Origin: DATEOR01 sp963841425
Lineage (GTDB): Bacteria; Actinomycetota; Thermoleophilia; Gaiellales; Gaiellaceae
Direction: 5' to 3'
Length of the DNA stretch: 64,000 nucleotides
Assembly (NCBI GenBank): GCA_963841425.1
Contig: CAWJCL010000002.1
Coordinates: 310,001 to 374,000 of the forward strand
A program made the translations under genes and the position numbers. Numbering within the stretch: position 1 is the first letter of the stretch; every line of letters begins with the position of its first letter. The notes beneath the pieces are model-generated. The model searched no databases and had not been told where the DNA came from. It saw nothing but the letters and a program-made list of their open reading frames with translations. Shown here in pieces: positions 8,510-17,172 of this stretch.

Positions 8510-9535
8510 CTACGCCTTTCCGAGGAGGGACTTGGACAGCGCAACAATCGACTCCGGCGTCGGAACCGTCTGATCCTCGAGCACCGGCGAGAAGGGCACG
8601 GGGACGTCCATCGCGGCTGCGCGCCGGACCGGCGCATCGAGCCAGTAGAACGCCTCTTCGGCGAGGGCGGCGGCGAGCTCGGCGGAGGCGCCGTAGCTGC
8701 GGTGGCCCTCGTCGACGACGACGACCCGGCCCGTCTTCCTCGCCGACGCGACGAGGGTCTCGATATCGAGCGGGACGAGCGTGCGCGGGTCGACTACCTC
8801 GGCGCTCATCCCCTCCTCCGCCAGGAGGTCGGCTGCCTCGAGGGCGACGTAGACCATCGAACTCGTCGCCACGATCGTCAGGTCCTCGCCCTCTCGCTTC
8901 ACATCGGCGACGCCGAACGGGATCGTGTACTCGTCGTCCGGGACCGGGCCCTTGACCGCGAACATCATCTTGTCCTCGAAGAAGACGACCGGGTTGTCGT
9001 CGCGGATCGCGGTCTTCAGGAGGCCCTTCGCGTCGGAGGGCGTCGAGGGCAGCACGACCTTGAGGCCGGGGATATGCGCGACCCAGGCGTGGAGGCTCTG
9101 GCTGTGCTGCGCCGCCGAGCGCCGCGTCGCGCCGAGGGTCGTCCGCACCGTCACGGGCGCCTTGAGCCTCCCGCCGGACATGTAATGCACTTTCGCCGCT
9201 TGGTTGGCGAGCTGATCCATCACGAGCGTGAGGAAGTCGCCGAACATGATGTCGACGACCGGCCGCATCCCCGTCATAGCCGCGCCGAGCCCGATCCCCG
9301 TGATGCCGGCCTCGGAGATGGGCGAGTCGAGCACGCGCTCGGGCCCAAACTCTTCCACCAGCCCCGACGTGACCTTGAACGGCGTGCCCGCCTCGGCCAC
9401 GTCCTCGCCGATGAGAAAGACTGCCGGGTCGCGACGGAGTTCCTCGGCGAGCGCTTCGTTGACCGCCTGAGCGAGCGAGATCTCGCGTGTGCCCTCGTGC
9501 TCCTTCGGGAGCGCGACCTCAGCCGGCGTAGACAT
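8510..9535 (-). CDS. 2-oxoacid (acetoin-type) dehydrogenase E1 component, beta subunit
   Basis: Transketolase-like E1-beta of 341 residues, length of AcoB/PdhB. Conserved E1-beta sequence is visible: REISLAQAVNEALAEEL near the start, GEDVAEAGTPFKVTSGL, FGPERVLDSPISEAGITG, and DPRTLVPLDIETLVAS in the C-terminal half. It forms the ThDP-binding heterotetramer with the alpha subunit encoded upstream. ATG at 9535 is preferred: it overlaps the last 17 bases of the alpha gene and has a GAGG box upstream. The longer upstream open frame is antisense/shadow sequence within the alpha gene. Confidence 0.93.
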   Translation of the reverse strand: MSTPAEVALPKEHEGTREISLAQAVNEALAEELRRDPAVFLIGEDVAEAGTPFKVTSGLVEEFGPERVLDSPISEAGITGIGLGAAMTGMRPVVDIMFGDFLTLVMDQLANQAAKVHYMSGGRLKAPVTVRTTLGATRRSAAQHSQSLHAWVAHIPGLKVVLPSTPSDAKGLLKTAIRDDNPVVFFEDKMMFAVKGPVPDDEYTIPFGVADVKREGEDLTIVATSSMVYVALEAADLLAEEGMSAEVVDPRTLVPLDIETLVASARKTGRVVVVDEGHRSYGASAELAAALAEEAFYWLDAPVRRAAAMDVPVPFSPVLEDQTVPTPESIVALSKSLLGKA

Positions 9536-10511
9536 GCTGGTCCACCTCGCTGGGATCCGGGAAAGGAGCGGCGAGCGCGTGCTCGGCCGCGGCGGCGACC
9601 TCGGCCTCCATGTCGGCCGCGATCCGTTCGAGCGCGTCTTCGTCGGCCATTGCCTGCTCGACGATCCAGGCGCCGAGGAGGTGCAGCGGGTCGCGTTCGG
9701 CTCTCCAGCGCTCCTCCTCCTCCTTCGAGCGGTAGTAGGTCCGGTCGATGTCACCGACGTGGTGCCCGTGGTAGCGGTACGTCTCGCAGAGGAGAAAGCT
9801 CGGCCCGTCGCCGGCGCGGGCGCGGGCGACCGCTCGCACCGCGGCGGCGTATACGGCGCGGACGTCTTGCCCGTCGACGTCCTCGTGCGGGATGCCGAAG
9901 GCCGCCGGGCGGTCGCCGAGCCCGCCGGCAGTCGTCTCGCGGAAGTGCGTGTACTCGTTGTAGGAGTTGTTCTCGCAGGCGTAGACGACCGGTAGCGCCC
10001 AGAGCGCCGCCATGTTCATGACCTCGTAGAGCACGCCCTGGCCGAGGGCGCCCTCGCCGAAGAAGCAGACGGCCACCTGGTCGGTGCCGCGTGCCTTGGC
10101 CGAGAAGGCTGCGCCGGTGGCGATCCCCGCCGAGCCGCCGACGATGGCGTTCGCGCCGAGGTTGCCATTCTCGTGATCGGCAATGTGCATCGAGCCGCCC
10201 TTGCCGCGGCAGTAGCCCTCCTCCTTGCCGAGGAGCTCGCAGAACATACGGTCGGCCGAGGCGCCCTTTGCCAGGCAGTGCCCGTGCCCGCGGTGCGTGC
10301 TCGTGATGAAGTCGTCGCGCCGGAGCGCCTGGCAGACGCCGACGGCCACCGCCTCCTCGCCGACGTAGAGGTGCGCGAGACCCGGCATCTTCGCCGAGCG
10401 GTAGAGCTGGTCCACGCGCTCCTCGAACGCGCGGATGCGCCGCATCTGCTCGTACATCCGGAGAGCGAGCTCGGCTCCGACCCCGGTGCCGGCCACGGAC
10501 TCGGACGTCAT
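9519..10511 (-). CDS. 2-oxoacid (acetoin-type) dehydrogenase E1 component, alpha subunit
   Basis: ThDP-dependent E1-alpha of 330 residues, the short length of AcoA-type subunits. The ThDP/Mg motif is present as FGEGALGQGVLYEVMNMA through CENN, and the N-terminal region has GLAHLYVGEEAVAVG and FITSTHRGHGHCLAKG, all typical. RYHGHHVGD carries the conserved regulatory-loop region. Start ATG at 10511 overlaps the HIBADH-like stop (ATGA). With E1-beta and E2 of the same operon it would decarboxylate a 2-oxoacid or cleave a diketone/acetoin-like compound, passing the acyl group to lipoate and CoA. Confidence 0.94.
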   Translation of the reverse strand: MTSESVAGTGVGAELALRMYEQMRRIRAFEERVDQLYRSAKMPGLAHLYVGEEAVAVGVCQALRRDDFITSTHRGHGHCLAKGASADRMFCELLGKEEGYCRGKGGSMHIADHENGNLGANAIVGGSAGIATGAAFSAKARGTDQVAVCFFGEGALGQGVLYEVMNMAALWALPVVYACENNSYNEYTHFRETTAGGLGDRPAAFGIPHEDVDGQDVRAVYAAAVRAVARARAGDGPSFLLCETYRYHGHHVGDIDRTYYRSKEEEERWRAERDPLHLLGAWIVEQAMADEDALERIAADMEAEVAAAAEHALAAPFPDPSEVDQHVYAG

Positions 10512-11401
10512 CAGCTCTCAACCCTCCGCCGGCCGGCGAGCGCGGCCAATACCTCGTAGACGACGGCGAAGTCGTGGTGCTCGAGTCCCATCCCGCGCGC
10601 GGCGGTGAGAAGCTCGTTCGCGACCGCGGTCGTCGGCATTGGAACGTCGAGCTGACGGCCCGCCTCGAGCGCGAGCAACATGTCCTTCTGCATCATGTTG
10701 ACGTCGAACCAGGCTTCCTCGGGCATGTCGAGGATGAACGGGGCCCGGTATTTCAGCATCGGCGAGGCGATCACGCTGCCGAGCATCACGTCGAGCGCGA
10801 CCTCGCGGTCGATGCCGTCCTTCTCCGCGAGCAGGAGCCCCTCGGAGAAGGCAACCATCTGAACGTGCAGGCTGAGGTTGATGGCGATCTTGAGCAGGAG
10901 GGCCTGGCCGTTGTCGCCGACTCGGGTCGCCTTGGGGCCGATGTCCAACAGGAAGGGCTCGATGCGGCGAAACGTCTGCTCGTCGCCGCCGACCATGACC
11001 GAGAGCTTTCCCTCCTCGAGCGTCGAGACGCTGCCCGAGACCGGGGCGTCGACCATCTCGGCGCCGGTCTCGCGCACGCGCTCGGCCAACTCGCGGCTGA
11101 CCGCCGGGGACGCCGTCGTCATGTCGACCCAGACCTTGCCGGGGCCGAGGCCGGCGATGATGCCGTCCGGCTGCTCGGCCACCGCGCGCAGGGCCGAAAC
11201 GTTCGTCACCATGGAGAAGACGACGTCGGCTGCTCCGGCGACGTCGCGCGGCGAGTCCTCGAGCACGAGCCCCTCGTGGACAAGCGATTCCGCCTTTTCG
11301 CGCGTGCGATTCCAACCGTGAACGTCGTGGCCGGCTGCGAGCAGTCGGCGCGCGACGCCGCTGCCCATGACGCCGAGCCCGACGAAGCCGAGCGCCGCCA
11401 T
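10511..11401 (-). CDS. 3-hydroxyisobutyrate dehydrogenase-like NAD(P) oxidoreductase (first copy)
   Basis: Beta-hydroxyacid dehydrogenase family member, 296 residues. N-terminal Rossmann motif GFVGLGVMGSGVARRLLAAG followed by WNRT (NADP-type Arg), substrate motif VDAPVSGSVSTLEEG, and the catalytic lysine in LLLKIAINLS. Probably oxidises a 2-methyl- or unbranched 3-hydroxyacid to the semialdehyde, which the operon's aldehyde dehydrogenase could take over. Starts ATG 11401 in ATGA overlap with the regulator gene. A clear paralogue is encoded divergently at 12.2-13.1 kb, so the two may act on different stereoisomers or steps. Confidence 0.9.
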   Translation of the reverse strand: MAALGFVGLGVMGSGVARRLLAAGHDVHGWNRTREKAESLVHEGLVLEDSPRDVAGAADVVFSMVTNVSALRAVAEQPDGIIAGLGPGKVWVDMTTASPAVSRELAERVRETGAEMVDAPVSGSVSTLEEGKLSVMVGGDEQTFRRIEPFLLDIGPKATRVGDNGQALLLKIAINLSLHVQMVAFSEGLLLAEKDGIDREVALDVMLGSVIASPMLKYRAPFILDMPEEAWFDVNMMQKDMLLALEAGRQLDVPMPTTAVANELLTAARGMGLEHHDFAVVYEVLAALAGRRRVES

Positions 11402-12105
11402 CAGCGCCCCGCCCCCGTGATGTCGCGCTCGACGCGTGAGACATGTTCTTGCATCCGCTGGCGCGCCTCTTCGGGACGGCCGGCGGCAATCGCCTCGAGG
11501 ATGAGCCGGTGGAGCACGACGGCGCCCTCCGGGCTTCCGGGGATGTGGTACGCGGAGGAGAGTGAGCGCTGGAGGAGAGTGCGGATGGCATCCATCAGGT
11601 GGGCGATCAGACGGTTGCCGCTCGCCTCGGCGACCGTCAGGTGGAACCGCAGATCGGCTCCGATGAACCCCTCTTCGGAGTCGAGGCCGGCCTCCATTGC
11701 CACGATCTCAGCCTCGATCCGCTCGAGATCCTCGTCGTCGCGCCTGGAGGCAGCAAGCGCGGCCGCCTCGCCCTCGAGGGTGCGCCGCACCTCGAAGAGC
11801 TCGGAGTAGTTGGCCTCGTCGACGGAGAGAAGGAAGTCGAGCGAGTTGTTGAGCGCGTTGCCGAACTCGGCGACGGTAAAGCTTCCGTTCCCACCGCTCT
11901 TGATGACGCCTTTCGACTCGAGCATCCGAAGCGCCTCACGTACGGACGAGCGGCCCACCCGGTAGAGCTGCACGAGCTCGCGCTCCGAGGGGATGGCATC
12001 GCCGGGGCCGAGCCGACGCGAGCTGATGAGCGCGAGCAGGCGCTCGGCGACGATCTCGTACGTCTTCTGCCTGGAGACAGGCTCGTAGAGGACGTGGTCA
12101 GACAA
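11401..12105 (-). CDS. FadR-subfamily GntR transcriptional regulator
   Basis: DNA-binding regulator of 234 residues: N-terminal winged helix (about 12-75; GDAIPSERELVQLYRVGRSS then VREALRMLESKGVI) and C-terminal all-helical FCD effector domain (about 90-225) with the metal/ligand histidines in ADLRFHLTVAEASGN and VSRVERD region. First gene of the minus-strand catabolic operon and divergent from the second HIBADH-like gene, so it most likely controls both promoters in the 138-bp gap. Start codon is TTG at 12105; no ATG or GTG lies close and no strong ribosome site is visible, so the exact start is less certain than the identity. Confidence 0.88.
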   Translation of the reverse strand: MSDHVLYEPVSRQKTYEIVAERLLALISSRRLGPGDAIPSERELVQLYRVGRSSVREALRMLESKGVIKSGGNGSFTVAEFGNALNNSLDFLLSVDEANYSELFEVRRTLEGEAAALAASRRDDEDLERIEAEIVAMEAGLDSEEGFIGADLRFHLTVAEASGNRLIAHLMDAIRTLLQRSLSSAYHIPGSPEGAVVLHRLILEAIAAGRPEEARQRMQEHVSRVERDITGAGR

Positions 12106-12243
12106 ACGGACCAGGGATCATTACCGCAACTTCCCCGCATCGCAAGTGGAACGACTTCGGTCCGGAGAAACCGTGGCTATAGTCGCGCCCTCCGACTTGC
12201 GACTACAGGAGGCCTCCCTGTCCGAACGCACCAGGGGCCCGGC
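12106..12243. promoter_or_regulatory. Divergent promoter region with inverted repeats
   Basis: Gap between the FadR-type regulator and the divergent HIBADH-like gene. It contains an 8-bp inverted repeat, TCGCAAGT near 12140 and ACTTGCGA near 12194, with arms about 45 bases apart, and a shorter AAGT-N6-ACTT repeat near 12145-12158. These are candidate operators for the adjacent regulator; no convincing sigma-70 hexamer pair was picked out. Confidence 0.4.
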
Positions 12244-13125
12244 GTGAAGCTCGCCGTCGTCGGCCTCGGCGCCATGGGCGCCGGCATCGCCACGCGCCTC
12301 CTCGACGCCGGCTATTCGGTCGCGGGCTGGAACCGAACGCAAGAGCGGGCTCAGCCGCTCCTCACCCGCGGCCTCGAGTGGGTCGAGTCGCCGTCCGCCG
12401 CCGCCGCGAATGCAGACGTGACACTTTCGATGGTCACAGACGCCGCGGCCGTGGAAGCCGTCGTCCTCGGTGAGGACGGCATCGTGCACGGCACCGGACC
12501 GGGAAAGGTGCACGTGGAGCTCAGCACCATCCATCCGGCGGCATCCCGGGCGCTCGCCGACCGGATCGCCGCCCAAGGAGGACGCATGCTCGACGCACCC
12601 GTCTCGGGGAGCACGACGACGCTCGAGGCCGGCGAGCTTTCGCTCATGGTCGGGGGAGACCGAGACGTCTTCGAGCGCACCGAGCCCGTCCTGCGCGTCA
12701 TCGGGCCGAAAGTCACCTACCTGGGACCAAGTGGTAGCGGACACACGATGAAGGTCGCGGTCAACCTCGCCCTGATCACCCAGGTCGTCAACGCGGCCGA
12801 AGCGGTCGCGTTCGCCCAGCGTGGAGGGATCGATCGCGCAGCCGCTGTCGAGGCCGTCCTCCAAAGCGTCGTGGCTTCGCCCGTCATCCGCTACCGCTCG
12901 AAGTTCCTGCTCGAGGGCGGGCTCGAGGAGCCGGCGCTCGCGGACGTGGACTTCCAGCAGAAGGACATGACGCTCGCGCTCGAGCTCGCCCGCATGTGGG
13001 GGATCCCAGTCCCGACGGCGGCCGCCGCCAACGAGATGCTGAACGCCGCCCGGGGGCTCGGCTTCAGAGCGCACGACTTCACGGTCGTGCACGAGGTCTA
13101 TCGGCGCCTCGGGGGGCTCGCATGA
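12244..13125 (+). CDS. 3-hydroxyisobutyrate dehydrogenase-like NAD(P) oxidoreductase (second copy)
   Basis: Paralogue of the minus-strand enzyme at 10.5-11.4 kb, 293 residues. Rossmann motif LAVVGLGAMGAGIATRLLDA, WNRT, substrate loop LDAPVSGSTTTLEAGE and catalytic lysine in HTMKVAVNLAL are all present. GTG at 12244 is used, with AGGGG six bases upstream; the larger open frame to the left runs through the divergent promoter. Its stop overlaps the cupin start (ATGA), so it is the first gene of a three-gene divergent operon. Confidence 0.9.
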   Translation: MKLAVVGLGAMGAGIATRLLDAGYSVAGWNRTQERAQPLLTRGLEWVESPSAAAANADVTLSMVTDAAAVEAVVLGEDGIVHGTGPGKVHVELSTIHPAASRALADRIAAQGGRMLDAPVSGSTTTLEAGELSLMVGGDRDVFERTEPVLRVIGPKVTYLGPSGSGHTMKVAVNLALITQVVNAAEAVAFAQRGGIDRAAAVEAVLQSVVASPVIRYRSKFLLEGGLEEPALADVDFQQKDMTLALELARMWGIPVPTAAAANEMLNAARGLGFRAHDFTVVHEVYRRLGGLA

Positions 13126-13511
13126 AGCCCTACCGGACGCGGATCGAGGATGTCCCGCTCGCGGAGGGGCTGCGCGCGGACGAGGGGTGGATCGACATGC
13201 AGGTGCAATTCCTCGTCGACGTGCGCTCCGCGGGAACGGACGAGCTCGTCGTCGGGCGGACCGTGCTCCCGCCGGGCGCAAGACACGAGCGGCACCGGCA
13301 CCCGAACTGCGACGAGTTCCTCGTCGTCCTCTCGGGGCGTGGCGAGATCTACACCGACGAAGGCGAGGCGCCGTCCGAGGGCGGGGACGTCATCTTCACG
13401 CCCGCCGGCCACTGGCATGGCTTCAACAACACGTCCGACGACGACGTCGTGCTCCTCTGGGGCTGGCGCGGCGCAGGCTCGCTGGAGCAGGCGGGATACG
13501 AGCTTCCCTGA
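13122..13511 (+). CDS. Small cupin-domain protein
   Basis: Single-domain cupin of 129 residues. Metal-binding cupin motif 1 is clear: PPGARHERHRHPNCDEFLVV with the two His-x-His and Glu, and motif 2 is GDVIFTPAGHWHGFNN with the second His. Such small cupins act as isomerases, dioxygenases or sensors of acidic metabolites; no specific function can be assigned. ATG overlaps the preceding stop (ATGA). Confidence 0.85.
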   Translation: MKPYRTRIEDVPLAEGLRADEGWIDMQVQFLVDVRSAGTDELVVGRTVLPPGARHERHRHPNCDEFLVVLSGRGEIYTDEGEAPSEGGDVIFTPAGHWHGFNNTSDDDVVLLWGWRGAGSLEQAGYELP

Positions 13512-14137
13512 GAGGCCTGGCGTTCCAGCTGGAGCGCCGCCGCGAGCGGATCGCCGCAGGTGACCGGCCCATTGGCTGGAAGGTCGGCTTCGGTGCTCCC
13601 GCCGCCCTCGAGCGGCTCGGGATCGACGGGCCACTCGTCGGGCACCTGCTCGAGTCGAACCTCGTCGAGACGGGTGCGACGGTGTCGCTTGCCGGCTGGA
13701 CCCAGCCGGCCCTCGAGCCGGAGGTGGCGGTCTGGATCGGAGATGACGGCGGCATCGCCGGCCTCGGCCCCGCGCTCGAGCTCGCCGACCTGGAGTTCCC
13801 GCCCGACGACGCCGATGCAATGCTCGCAGCGAACGTCTACCAGCGCCACGTCGTCCTCGGGCCGCGGGGCCCGGTGCTCCCGGTTGATCGGCTCGCCGCG
13901 CGCGTCTTCCGCGGCGACGAGGAATCACGCGCCGACGATGTCGAGGGGCTGACGGGGCCGCTCGCCGCCATCGTCGCGCACGTTCACGCGACGCTCGCAG
14001 CCGCCGGCGAGCGATTACAGGCAGGCGAGATCGTCATCGCCGGCTCCGTCGTGCCGCCCCTCGCCGTCGGCCCGGGCGACACACTGCGCTACGTCCTTCG
14101 CCCCCTCGGCGAAGTCAGTATCGACTTCGTCGAATAG
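13508..14137 (+). CDS. FAH-superfamily hydratase (2-keto-4-pentenoate hydratase-like), apparent CTG start
   Basis: About 209 residues with conserved hydratase sequence: RIAAGDRPIGWKVGFGAPAA near the start, LEPEVAVWIGD with the metal-binding Glu-x-Glu, LAANVYQRHVVLG and VIAGSVVPPLAVGPGD. Members hydrate 2-hydroxypentadienoates or cleave acylpyruvates. Homology begins right after the cupin stop, yet no ATG, GTG or TTG lies in this frame between the cupin's middle and the conserved region. The only codon in the position used by every other junction here is CTG at 13508, overlapping the cupin TGA as CTGA. Either CTG initiates or expression needs re-initiation/frameshift from the cupin. Confidence 0.75.
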   Translation: MRGLAFQLERRRERIAAGDRPIGWKVGFGAPAALERLGIDGPLVGHLLESNLVETGATVSLAGWTQPALEPEVAVWIGDDGGIAGLGPALELADLEFPPDDADAMLAANVYQRHVVLGPRGPVLPVDRLAARVFRGDEESRADDVEGLTGPLAAIVAHVHATLAAAGERLQAGEIVIAGSVVPPLAVGPGDTLRYVLRPLGEVSIDFVE

Positions 14138-14252
14138 CTCCTCTCCCGCGCCTCCACGCTCTCGTGACCAAACGAGTGTGCGAACGAGCAAATGCGCGGG
14201 GCCCATCGCCGAGCTTGCGGGAAGCGCAGCTGTTATGCCGCGCTCGGCCGTT

Positions 14253-14423
14253 CTACGGGGCCCCAGCTGGCGCTGGCCGCATGACAGCGCCGATGATCCA
14301 GAAAATCGGGAGGAAGATGCCAAAGAAGAACATCCATCCATGCCGATTTCTTAGCGTCATCACACCGAGGGTGACCAACAAGACGAGATACAGCAAACCG
14401 CCGAAACCGATGCCCCACCACAT
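14253..14423 (-). CDS. Small two-helix membrane protein (56 aa)
   Basis: Short open frame of 56 residues: MWWGIGFGGLLYLVLLVTLG forms one membrane helix, a polar turn (RNRHG) follows, and FFFGIFLPIFWIIGAVM forms a second helix, with a Pro-rich tail. The GGAGAG box four bases upstream of ATG 14423 and the pure hydrophobic pattern support a real gene. It resembles small helical-hairpin membrane proteins of unknown function common in bacteria. No partner gene is evident. Confidence 0.6.
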   Translation of the reverse strand: MWWGIGFGGLLYLVLLVTLGVMTLRNRHGWMFFFGIFLPIFWIIGAVMRPAPAGAP

Positions 14424-14602
14424 GATCTCTCCAGACTGTCGTTTTCTGGAATCCAGGATACGTGGACGACGCCTCGACCCACAATGACCCCGCCGGCGCC
14501 GTCGCGAGGCGGCAAAAGTGCAGCATCAAGGCGATCACTTGACACCGACTTGTCTGGGGAAGAAGATCGCTTTCAGCGACAGCTCGGGATTCGAGGTGCG
14601 GT

Positions 14603-16912
14603 ATGCGGCGTATCGGCGATCTTAAGCGTTGGCGTCAGCAGATCATCGCAGCGGCGATAGCAGGTGCCGCGCTCTTCACCCAAATGGGGCCGGGTCCGGC
14701 TCGGGCGTCCACGTTGCCGACCGGCTTCCGCGACTCCGTCGTACTGAGCGGGCTGGTCAACCCGACGGTGCTGCAGTTCGCGCCCGACGGACGGATCTTC
14801 GTCGGCCAGAAGAACGGTGTCATCAAGGTCTTTCAGAGCCTGACCGACACGAACCCGGTCACATTTGCCGACCTTTCGTCCAAGGTCGACGACTACTGGG
14901 ATCGCGGGCTGCTCGGCATGGCGCTGCCGCCGAACTTTCCGACGAGCCCGTACGTCTACGTGCTCTACGCATACGACGCCCCGATCGGCGGCACCGCCCC
15001 GCGCTGGAACGACGCCTGTCCGACCCCGCCCGGGCCGACCACCGACGGCTGCCTGGTATCGGGGCGGCTCTCGCGCCTGCAGATCAGCGGAAACGTCATG
15101 ACCGGCACCGAGCAGGTGCTCATCAACGACTGGTGCCAGCAGTTCCCGAGCCACTCGGTCGGCACACTCCTGTTCGGCCGCGACGGATACCTTTACGTCA
15201 CTGGCGGGGACGGCGCCAGCTTCAACAACGTCGACTACGGGCAGTACGGCAATACCTACGCCGGCGACCAGGCAAACCCCTGCGGCGACCCACCCGGGGC
15301 GGTCGGAACGGCGCTGAGCCCACCCGGTGCCGAGGGTGGCGCACTGCGCAGCCAGAGCGTCCGGCGCACCGATGGCCCGGCAACCCTCGACGGCACGGTT
15401 CTGCGGGTCGATCCGGCCACCGGCGCAGGTGTGCCCGGCAACCCGTTCTTCGCCTCATCGGATGCCAACGCGCGCCGCATAGTGGCCTACGGGCTGCGTA
15501 ACCCGTTCCGCATCACCCAACGCCCCGGGACCGACGAGCTGTGGATCGGCGATGTCGGCTGGAACACCTGGGAAGAGATCAACCGCGTTGTCGCACCGGC
15601 CAGCGCGACGGGATCGAACTTCGGCTGGCCGTGCTATGAGGGAGCGTCGCCGCAAGGCGGTTACCAGGGTGCCGGCCTCAATCTGTGCTCATCGCTCTAC
15701 TCGACGCCTGGTTCGGTCATCGCGCCGCATTACACGTACAACCACAACGCCTGCGTGGTCAACTACACCGGCTGTCACGCGGGCGGCTCATCCATCACCG
15801 GCGTGGCGTTCTACCAGGGCGGGTCGTACCCGACGCAGTACAACGGCGCACTGTTTTTCGCCGACCACACCCGCAACGAGATCTGGGCCATGCTCCCCGG
15901 CACGAACGGGTTGCCTGACCCCTCAAGACTGCAGTCGTTCGTCGGCGTCGACGCCACTGGCGGTGCGGCGGGGCATCCCGTCGACCTCAAGATCGGCCCC
16001 GGCGGCGACCTCTTCTACGTCGACATGGACGACGGCACCGTCCACCGCATCACCTTCGCGGCCGCCAACCAGCCGCCGACCGCGGTGGTCACGGCGAATC
16101 CGACCAACGGTCCCGTCCCGCTGACCGTCAGCTTTGGCGGCACGGGCTCGTCCGACCCGGAAGGGAAGCCGCTGAGCTACTCGTGGGATCTCAACGGCGA
16201 CGGGACGTTCGGCGACGCGACGGCCTCGACGGCGTCGTTCACCTATACAACGGCGGGCGTCTATCACCCAAGCCTGCGGGTCACCGACGACCAAGGCGCG
16301 ACTGACACGGCGTCGGTCACCGTCACCGCCGGGAACACCGCGCCGACCGCGGTCATCGACTCGCCCACGTCGAGCCTGACGTGGAGCGTCGGCGACAGGA
16401 TCAATTTCTCCGGCCACGCCACCGACTCGCAGGACGGCACGCTGCCGGCGTCCGCGCTGACTTGGTCACTGATCCTCCATCACTGCTTCACGCCAACCGA
16501 CTGCCACACGCACCTGCTCCAGACCAGCAACGGCGTCTCCAGCGGATCGTTCACCGCCCCGGACCACAGCTACCCTTGCTGGCTCGAACTGCAGCTGACG
16601 GCGACGGACTCGGGAGGCCTGACCTCGACGAGTAGTGTCCGCCTGGACCCAAAGACGATCGTGCTCACGTTCAAGACGAATCCGGGCGGTCTTGTCCTCA
16701 CCGACCTGGTGGTGAATGAGGCGCCCAGGACCACGCCGTTTTCCGTGACTGTGGTCGTCGGCTCGGCGAACTCAGTCAGCGCCCCATCGCCACAGCAATT
16801 CAAGAAATCCACGTACTTCTTCACGTCGTGGTCGGACGGTGGTGCGCAGAGCCACACCATCACCGCACCTGCGGTGAATACCACATACACCGCGATCTAC
16901 CGCAAGCGCTGA
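14603..16912 (+). CDS. Secreted PQQ-dependent sugar dehydrogenase-like protein with PKD domain
   Basis: Exported protein of 769 residues. Signal peptide about 1-36 (RRWRQQ then hydrophobic AAAIAGAALF, cleavage near RAS). Residues about 40-485 form a six-bladed glucose/sorbosone dehydrogenase (GSDH) beta-propeller: NPTVLQFAPDGRIFVGQKNG, GLLGMALPPNFPT, RIVAYGLRNPFRI, WIGDVGWNTWEEIN and GGAAGHPVDLKIGPGGDLFY. A PKD domain follows (about 492-575; GSSDPEGKPLSYSWDLNGDG), then one or two beta-sandwich repeats to the C-terminus. Probably oxidises an extracellular sugar or sugar derivative, or binds glycans. TTGACA at 14538 is a possible -35 element. No operon partners. Confidence 0.88.
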   Translation: MRRIGDLKRWRQQIIAAAIAGAALFTQMGPGPARASTLPTGFRDSVVLSGLVNPTVLQFAPDGRIFVGQKNGVIKVFQSLTDTNPVTFADLSSKVDDYWDRGLLGMALPPNFPTSPYVYVLYAYDAPIGGTAPRWNDACPTPPGPTTDGCLVSGRLSRLQISGNVMTGTEQVLINDWCQQFPSHSVGTLLFGRDGYLYVTGGDGASFNNVDYGQYGNTYAGDQANPCGDPPGAVGTALSPPGAEGGALRSQSVRRTDGPATLDGTVLRVDPATGAGVPGNPFFASSDANARRIVAYGLRNPFRITQRPGTDELWIGDVGWNTWEEINRVVAPASATGSNFGWPCYEGASPQGGYQGAGLNLCSSLYSTPGSVIAPHYTYNHNACVVNYTGCHAGGSSITGVAFYQGGSYPTQYNGALFFADHTRNEIWAMLPGTNGLPDPSRLQSFVGVDATGGAAGHPVDLKIGPGGDLFYVDMDDGTVHRITFAAANQPPTAVVTANPTNGPVPLTVSFGGTGSSDPEGKPLSYSWDLNGDGTFGDATASTASFTYTTAGVYHPSLRVTDDQGATDTASVTVTAGNTAPTAVIDSPTSSLTWSVGDRINFSGHATDSQDGTLPASALTWSLILHHCFTPTDCHTHLLQTSNGVSSGSFTAPDHSYPCWLELQLTATDSGGLTSTSSVRLDPKTIVLTFKTNPGGLVLTDLVVNEAPRTTPFSVTVVVGSANSVSAPSPQQFKKSTYFFTSWSDGGAQSHTITAPAVNTTYTAIYRKR

Positions 16913-16974
16913 GGGCAGCCCGAAGCCCTCGGTGCCCGCTGAATTACCGGCGGGTTGGCCACGCCGCGGGAATG

Positions 16975-17000
16975 GCGTCACCCGGCATGAGGGGTGACGC
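16975..17000 (+). terminator. Stem-loop after the sugar dehydrogenase gene
   Basis: Inverted repeat GCGTCACC / GGTGACGC, eight perfect pairs with a 10-nt loop, 62 bases beyond the stop codon. There is no T-run, so it is either an actinobacterial-style intrinsic terminator or a 3'-end stabiliser. Confidence 0.45.
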
Positions 17001-17172
17001 GCAGCATCCGGGCCGATCGGTTGCGACCTTACGAGCGGGCGCCGGCTCGAGGCGCCCAGCCAGTATCACGGCGCTCGAGCCCTTCGCAAGCCCAGGCTTC
17101 CGCCTGCTTTCGCTCCCGGCTTGGGAACAGCCTTAGCTCCCCGGGAACCGACCAGCCGGCGAGATTCACGAG

